Source of the DNA: Deltaproteobacteria bacterium
Lineage (GTDB): Bacteria; Desulfobacterota; Desulfomonilia; UBA1062
Direction of reading: 5' to 3'
NCBI GenBank assembly: GCA_016934135.1
Contig: JAFGTK010000017.1
Span: 1-9,946 of the forward strand
Length of the DNA stretch: 9,946 nt
How positions within the stretch are numbered: position 1 is the stretch's first letter; every line of letters starts with the position of its first letter. The notes beneath the pieces were generated by a model. It was not told the DNA's origin. It saw nothing but the letters and a program-made list of their open reading frames with translations, and ran no database searches. Positions 7,155 through 9,946 of the stretch are shown here, piece by piece. The translations under genes and the position numbers were made by a program.

Positions 7155-9254
7155 CTACTGGATGCGCATTCGCGCATCCAGGGCCATTACCCCTTCACCT
7201 TCAGTGAAAACTCTCACCGGGTTGATATCCAGCTCCTTGATCTGCGGAAAATGAGACAATGCATATGACACCCTGGCCACAAGATCTACAAAGGCATCGA
7301 TATCTCCGCCAGGCCTGCCCCTTTGACCCCTGAGCACGGCATGGGATTTCAGTCGTTCAAGCCTGGCCCTTATATCCTGCTTACCTGCCGGGCACAACAT
7401 GTTTGCAACATCTCTGAACACCTCGATATATATGCCGCCCATACCGAAAAACACGACCTGTCCGAACGAGGCATCGTTCTTTCCTCCCACGAACATGTCA
7501 TACCCGTCAGGCACCATCTGCTGCAGACGTATCCCGTCAAAACGTGCATGCTCATTGAAGCTCATAAGGTTGTTGCGTATCACACTGAAATTATCTCTCA
7601 CCCCCGCCTCATCCCTGATATCCAATACAACGCCGCCTGCATCGGATTTGTGGAGTGCATCAGGAGATACAACCTTCATGACGAGCGGATAGCCGAGGTT
7701 CTGAGCTGAATCCACTGCTTCATCTTCATTACCGGCTACCAGGGACCGTGCAACTGGTACGCCGAACATACCCAGAAAATCAAGGGCTTCTTCACCATAG
7801 TCACCTTTTTTGGCTTCAATCCATTTCTTTGCATCATCCGCCCTGATCCCGCCCGGCGTCTCCGGCATACTTGGCTGTTCGTTCTGTCTGGAGTAGAACC
7901 CCATCTGCACGTAAAGGGCATTGACCATCTCTTCCGGGCTGTCAAAGACCGGGAACTCAACAGATCTCTTTGTCTGCTGGATCATCCTGGACGGACCGAA
8001 AAGACAGACCCCGAAAGGCTTCCCGGCCGAAAGGATGGTACCCCAGGTCTCTTTTGACAGGTCAGTGAGAAACATCTTGCGGAACACGTCTTCTCCAGAG
8101 GGCATCTGCGGACGCTGGCTCACGATTACAGCCCCGTCGACCCTGGGAGAGTGCATGACTGAATAGATCACATGGGCAGCCAGTTTCGGGTCATAAATAT
8201 CACCCATATCAAGCGGGTTCGAGAATTTGATGACCCCTGCATTACTGAACTGCTTGAGACCTGCATAGAAGTCCTCGCCCATATCTGCAAATTCAAACCC
8301 GGCATTCTCGCACAGATCGGCGGTAATGACAGAAAATCCGCCTGCAGGGCTCATCACCATGATGCGCTTTCCCCTCATAGGCGGCAGCTGAAAGGCCTTT
8401 GCAACAGCAATGAAATCCATAAAGTTGTGTATACGGATCACGCCTGCCTTTTCAAAGGCGGAATCGATAATATCCTCATCATTGCTGAGAGCAGCGGTAT
8501 GGCTCATGGCAGCCTTTTTGCCCGCACTGGTGGTATTCGATTTATATACAACGATGGGCTTGTCTATCTTCCGGGCTGCCTCTATAAATTCTCTTCCCCT
8601 GTCCATGCTCTCCAGATAAAGACAGATGATCCTGGTATCGTTATCAGTTCCGAAGTACTCGAGAAAATCCACCTCGTCGAGATCAAGCTTGTTGCCTATG
8701 CTGGCAAACTTTGCCAGGCCCACATTCTCGTCGAGAAGAAAGTTGAGCATCATGAGAGAAACCCCTCCGCTCTGAGAGATAATCGACATATCCCCCCTCG
8801 GTGCCTTATGAAGAGGGACAAAGGGAAGGCACAGTCCATTGGCGGTATTCGCAACAGTGACTCCATTGGGCCCAACGAATTTCACCCCGAATCTTCTTGC
8901 ATTTTCGAGAGTAAGATCTGAAAGCCTCTTGCCTTCTTCTCCAAATTCTGAAAATCCTCCGCTGGAGATCGCCATCCTTTTGATACCGAATCTTCCGCAG
9001 ACCTCGACCATCTCCGGGACATACTTTGCCGGGACCAGGCAGAACGCCAGATCAGGGACCTCGGGAAGGTCTTCGATATTTTTGTACATCCGTATCCCGT
9101 CGACATGGACGTCATCGCTTGCTGGATTAACGCCGAAGATCCTTCCCCGGTATCCCCATCTCAGCAGATTCTCAAGCGTAATCCTGGGAATATTGTACTG
9201 CTTGGAAGAAAGACCGATGATCGCTATCGATTCTGGGTAAAAAAGCTTTTCCAT
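7155..9254 (-). CDS. ADP-forming acyl-CoA synthetase (acetate--CoA ligase family, fused alpha-beta)
   Basis: Interconverts acyl-CoA + ADP + Pi with carboxylic acid + CoA + ATP in the cytoplasm, through a phosphohistidine. The 699-residue product has the standard fused order: CoA-binding Rossmann domain (about 1-130, YPESIAIIG and GVNPAS), succinyl-CoA-ligase-like domains (about 150-460, SIISQSGGVS and SHTAALSNDEDI with the expected catalytic His252), and an ATP-grasp domain (about 470-699, YPLVMKVVSPDALHKSDAGGV with the conserved His535, FFGMGGIYIEVFRD, and a closing ELDINPV). Start choice: ATG 9254 has GGAGGAGG five bases upstream and begins directly with MEKLFYPESIAIIG; the longer frame from TTG 9320 would translate that ribosome binding site. 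No convincing promoter was seen upstream; only an isolated TATAAG at 9342-9337. Next to the acyl-CoA dehydrogenase it may act in acyl-CoA catabolism, gaining ATP or activating acids. Exact substrate unknown. Confidence 0.93.
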   Translation of the reverse strand: MEKLFYPESIAIIGLSSKQYNIPRITLENLLRWGYRGRIFGVNPASDDVHVDGIRMYKNIEDLPEVPDLAFCLVPAKYVPEMVEVCGRFGIKRMAISSGGFSEFGEEGKRLSDLTLENARRFGVKFVGPNGVTVANTANGLCLPFVPLHKAPRGDMSIISQSGGVSLMMLNFLLDENVGLAKFASIGNKLDLDEVDFLEYFGTDNDTRIICLYLESMDRGREFIEAARKIDKPIVVYKSNTTSAGKKAAMSHTAALSNDEDIIDSAFEKAGVIRIHNFMDFIAVAKAFQLPPMRGKRIMVMSPAGGFSVITADLCENAGFEFADMGEDFYAGLKQFSNAGVIKFSNPLDMGDIYDPKLAAHVIYSVMHSPRVDGAVIVSQRPQMPSGEDVFRKMFLTDLSKETWGTILSAGKPFGVCLFGPSRMIQQTKRSVEFPVFDSPEEMVNALYVQMGFYSRQNEQPSMPETPGGIRADDAKKWIEAKKGDYGEEALDFLGMFGVPVARSLVAGNEDEAVDSAQNLGYPLVMKVVSPDALHKSDAGGVVLDIRDEAGVRDNFSVIRNNLMSFNEHARFDGIRLQQMVPDGYDMFVGGKNDASFGQVVFFGMGGIYIEVFRDVANMLCPAGKQDIRARLERLKSHAVLRGQRGRPGGDIDAFVDLVARVSYALSHFPQIKELDINPVRVFTEGEGVMALDARMRIQ
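7158..7181 (-). repeat. Perfect 10-bp hairpin over the last codons of the ADP-forming acyl-CoA synthetase gene
   Basis: CTGGATGCGC and GCGCATCCAG flank the loop GAAT on the minus strand and encode the last eight residues (LDARMRIQ); the TAG stop follows at once. The stem is G+C-rich and stable, but no T-run follows, so it is not a standard intrinsic terminator. It may act as a 3'-end stabiliser or a weak terminator separating this gene from the efflux operon. Confidence 0.6.
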
Positions 9255-9434
9255 TATTTCCTCCTCCGGAATCATTTCCATCTTACGTCTTGACGGCAAT
9301 TCATGACCTCTATGAGGCAATTACAGAACAGATTTTCTTATATCCCGATACTTTTCACAAGCCTTATTCTTCGAGTGCTCAAGATCATTCATGCCTTGCG
9401 AGACCGACATGAACAGGTTTTACAGACAGGAGGG

Positions 9435-9461
9435 AAAAGGAGGGGAAGTCTGTTCCCCTCC
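9435..9461 (-). terminator. Probable intrinsic terminator of the acyl-CoA dehydrogenase gene
   Basis: On the minus strand GGAGGGGAA (9461-9453), loop CAGAC, TTCCCCTCC (9447-9439), then TTTT (9438-9435). The stem is a perfect 9 bp, starts 11 nt after the TAA stop, and is G+C-rich. The T-run is short and followed by CCC, so efficiency may be moderate. It separates this gene from the synthetase gene downstream. The rest of 9255-9434 holds no gene. Confidence 0.7.
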
Positions 9462-9472
9462 CTGTTGTTCAA

Positions 9473-9946
9473 TTACGATGCAAAGCTCTCCTCTGCGATC
9501 TCGAGGATGGACATGTCTTCATTCTTGATGGCAACCACTGCAGCATCCACCTCGGGCAGTACATTCTTGACAAAGAACCTGGCAGAATAGACCTTGCCGG
9601 AATAGAACGCTGCATCCTTGTTGTTCTTGATAAATCCGGCCAATGCAGCCTTGTCTGCAGTATCTACACCCTTATCCTTTGCCAGCGCATCAAGCTTTGA
9701 CTGCGCCACACCCGCCTGCCAGAGAAGGAACCATGCAGACACAACCTTACCCATCATCATAAGGAACGGATAGGCATTGTTAATGGGCACGAGGAACTTG
9801 CCTTCCTTGCCGCACATTGCAAAATAAAGCCCCATCTCGCCAAGCTTGTTCACTGCATTCTGTACATCACCGGCAATGTCGGAAAGTCCGTTACCGTCTT
9901 TGTATCTTGCTATGGTGCTGTTCATCTCGCCAAGCAGGCCCATAAA
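9473..9946 (-). CDS. Acyl-CoA dehydrogenase, C-terminal fragment
   Basis: Partial gene: the frame runs off the right edge of the window, leaving about 157 residues before the TAA stop. Acyl-CoA dehydrogenases are FAD enzymes that insert the alpha-beta double bond in acyl-CoA, passing electrons to electron-transfer flavoprotein. The visible part resembles the extra C-terminal domain of the longer dehydrogenases (about 600 residues): YPFLMMMGKVVSAWFLLWQAGVAQ, then GKVYSARFFVKNVLPEVDA, followed by a short acidic tail ending in EESFAS. The catalytic base and the FAD-binding core lie outside the window, so activity and chain length cannot be judged. The ATG at 9943 is internal. Same strand as the downstream synthetase but separated by a probable terminator. 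Confidence 0.85.
   Translation of the reverse strand, partial: FMGLLGEMNSTIARYKDGNGLSDIAGDVQNAVNKLGEMGLYFAMCGKEGKFLVPINNAYPFLMMMGKVVSAWFLLWQAGVAQSKLDALAKDKGVDTADKAALAGFIKNNKDAAFYSGKVYSARFFVKNVLPEVDAAVVAIKNEDMSILEIAEESFAS

Noticed and set aside
8172..8921. 249-residue open frame on the plus strand
   Set aside because: Lies wholly antisense to the ADP-forming synthetase gene; the protein has no recognisable domain and reflects codon bias of the real gene.
9255..9320. Upstream TTG extension of the synthetase gene
   Set aside because: The added residues include translation of the GGAGGAGG ribosome binding site, and homologous proteins begin near MEKLFYPESIAIIG.
1..9946. Mobile element, CRISPR array, toxin-antitoxin or defence system, tRNA or rRNA
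   Set aside because: No transposase, integrase, repeat-spacer pattern, small paired genes or RNA gene structure was seen; the coding space is filled by recognisable metabolic and efflux genes.

Overview
The window looks like chromosomal DNA from a Gram-negative bacterium with strong fatty-acid or acyl-CoA catabolism. It carries a complete outer-membrane-spanning efflux system, so the cell must have two membranes. Around it are an AMP-forming acyl-CoA ligase, an ADP-forming acyl-CoA synthetase of the fused acetate--CoA ligase type, and an acyl-CoA dehydrogenase. Roughly balanced base composition and this gene mix would suit a deltaproteobacterial lineage (Desulfobacterota, Syntrophus-like), but that is inference only; there is no phylogenetic marker here.

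Layout. Bases 1-456 (+) hold the C-terminal end of an AMP-forming acyl-CoA ligase. A short convergent intergenic region (457-606) contains a perfect 14-bp hairpin. Then, all on the minus strand and read right to left, comes a compact four-gene operon: a TetR/CecR-like repressor (7003-6356), a NodT-type outer membrane lipoprotein channel (6366-4939), a periplasmic adaptor (4942-3779, GTG start) and an AcrB-family RND pump (3765-607). The genes overlap by 11 nt, overlap by 4 nt, and are separated by 13 nt, so translation is probably coupled throughout. A perfect 19-bp-arm inverted repeat (7013-7054) lies over the spacer and -10 region of a likely promoter directly upstream of the repressor gene. 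This is a strong candidate operator for autoregulation of the whole operon.

Upstream of the operon, also on the minus strand, is a 699-residue ADP-forming acyl-CoA synthetase (9254-7155), with a perfect 10-bp hairpin over its last codons. It is preceded by the C-terminal part of an acyl-CoA dehydrogenase (9946-9473), which ends at a probable intrinsic terminator (9435-9461).

How the parts work together: the repressor should sense a small hydrophobic ligand and release the promoter. The pump, adaptor and outer membrane channel would then form a tripartite export complex. The flanking acyl-CoA genes activate and oxidise carboxylic acids and appear to be separately transcribed; a functional link between them and the efflux pump is only a guess from proximity. 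No mobile element gene, CRISPR array, RNA gene or clearly undescribed system was seen. The most notable features are the operator-promoter arrangement, the lysine-less pump relay, and the hairpins.
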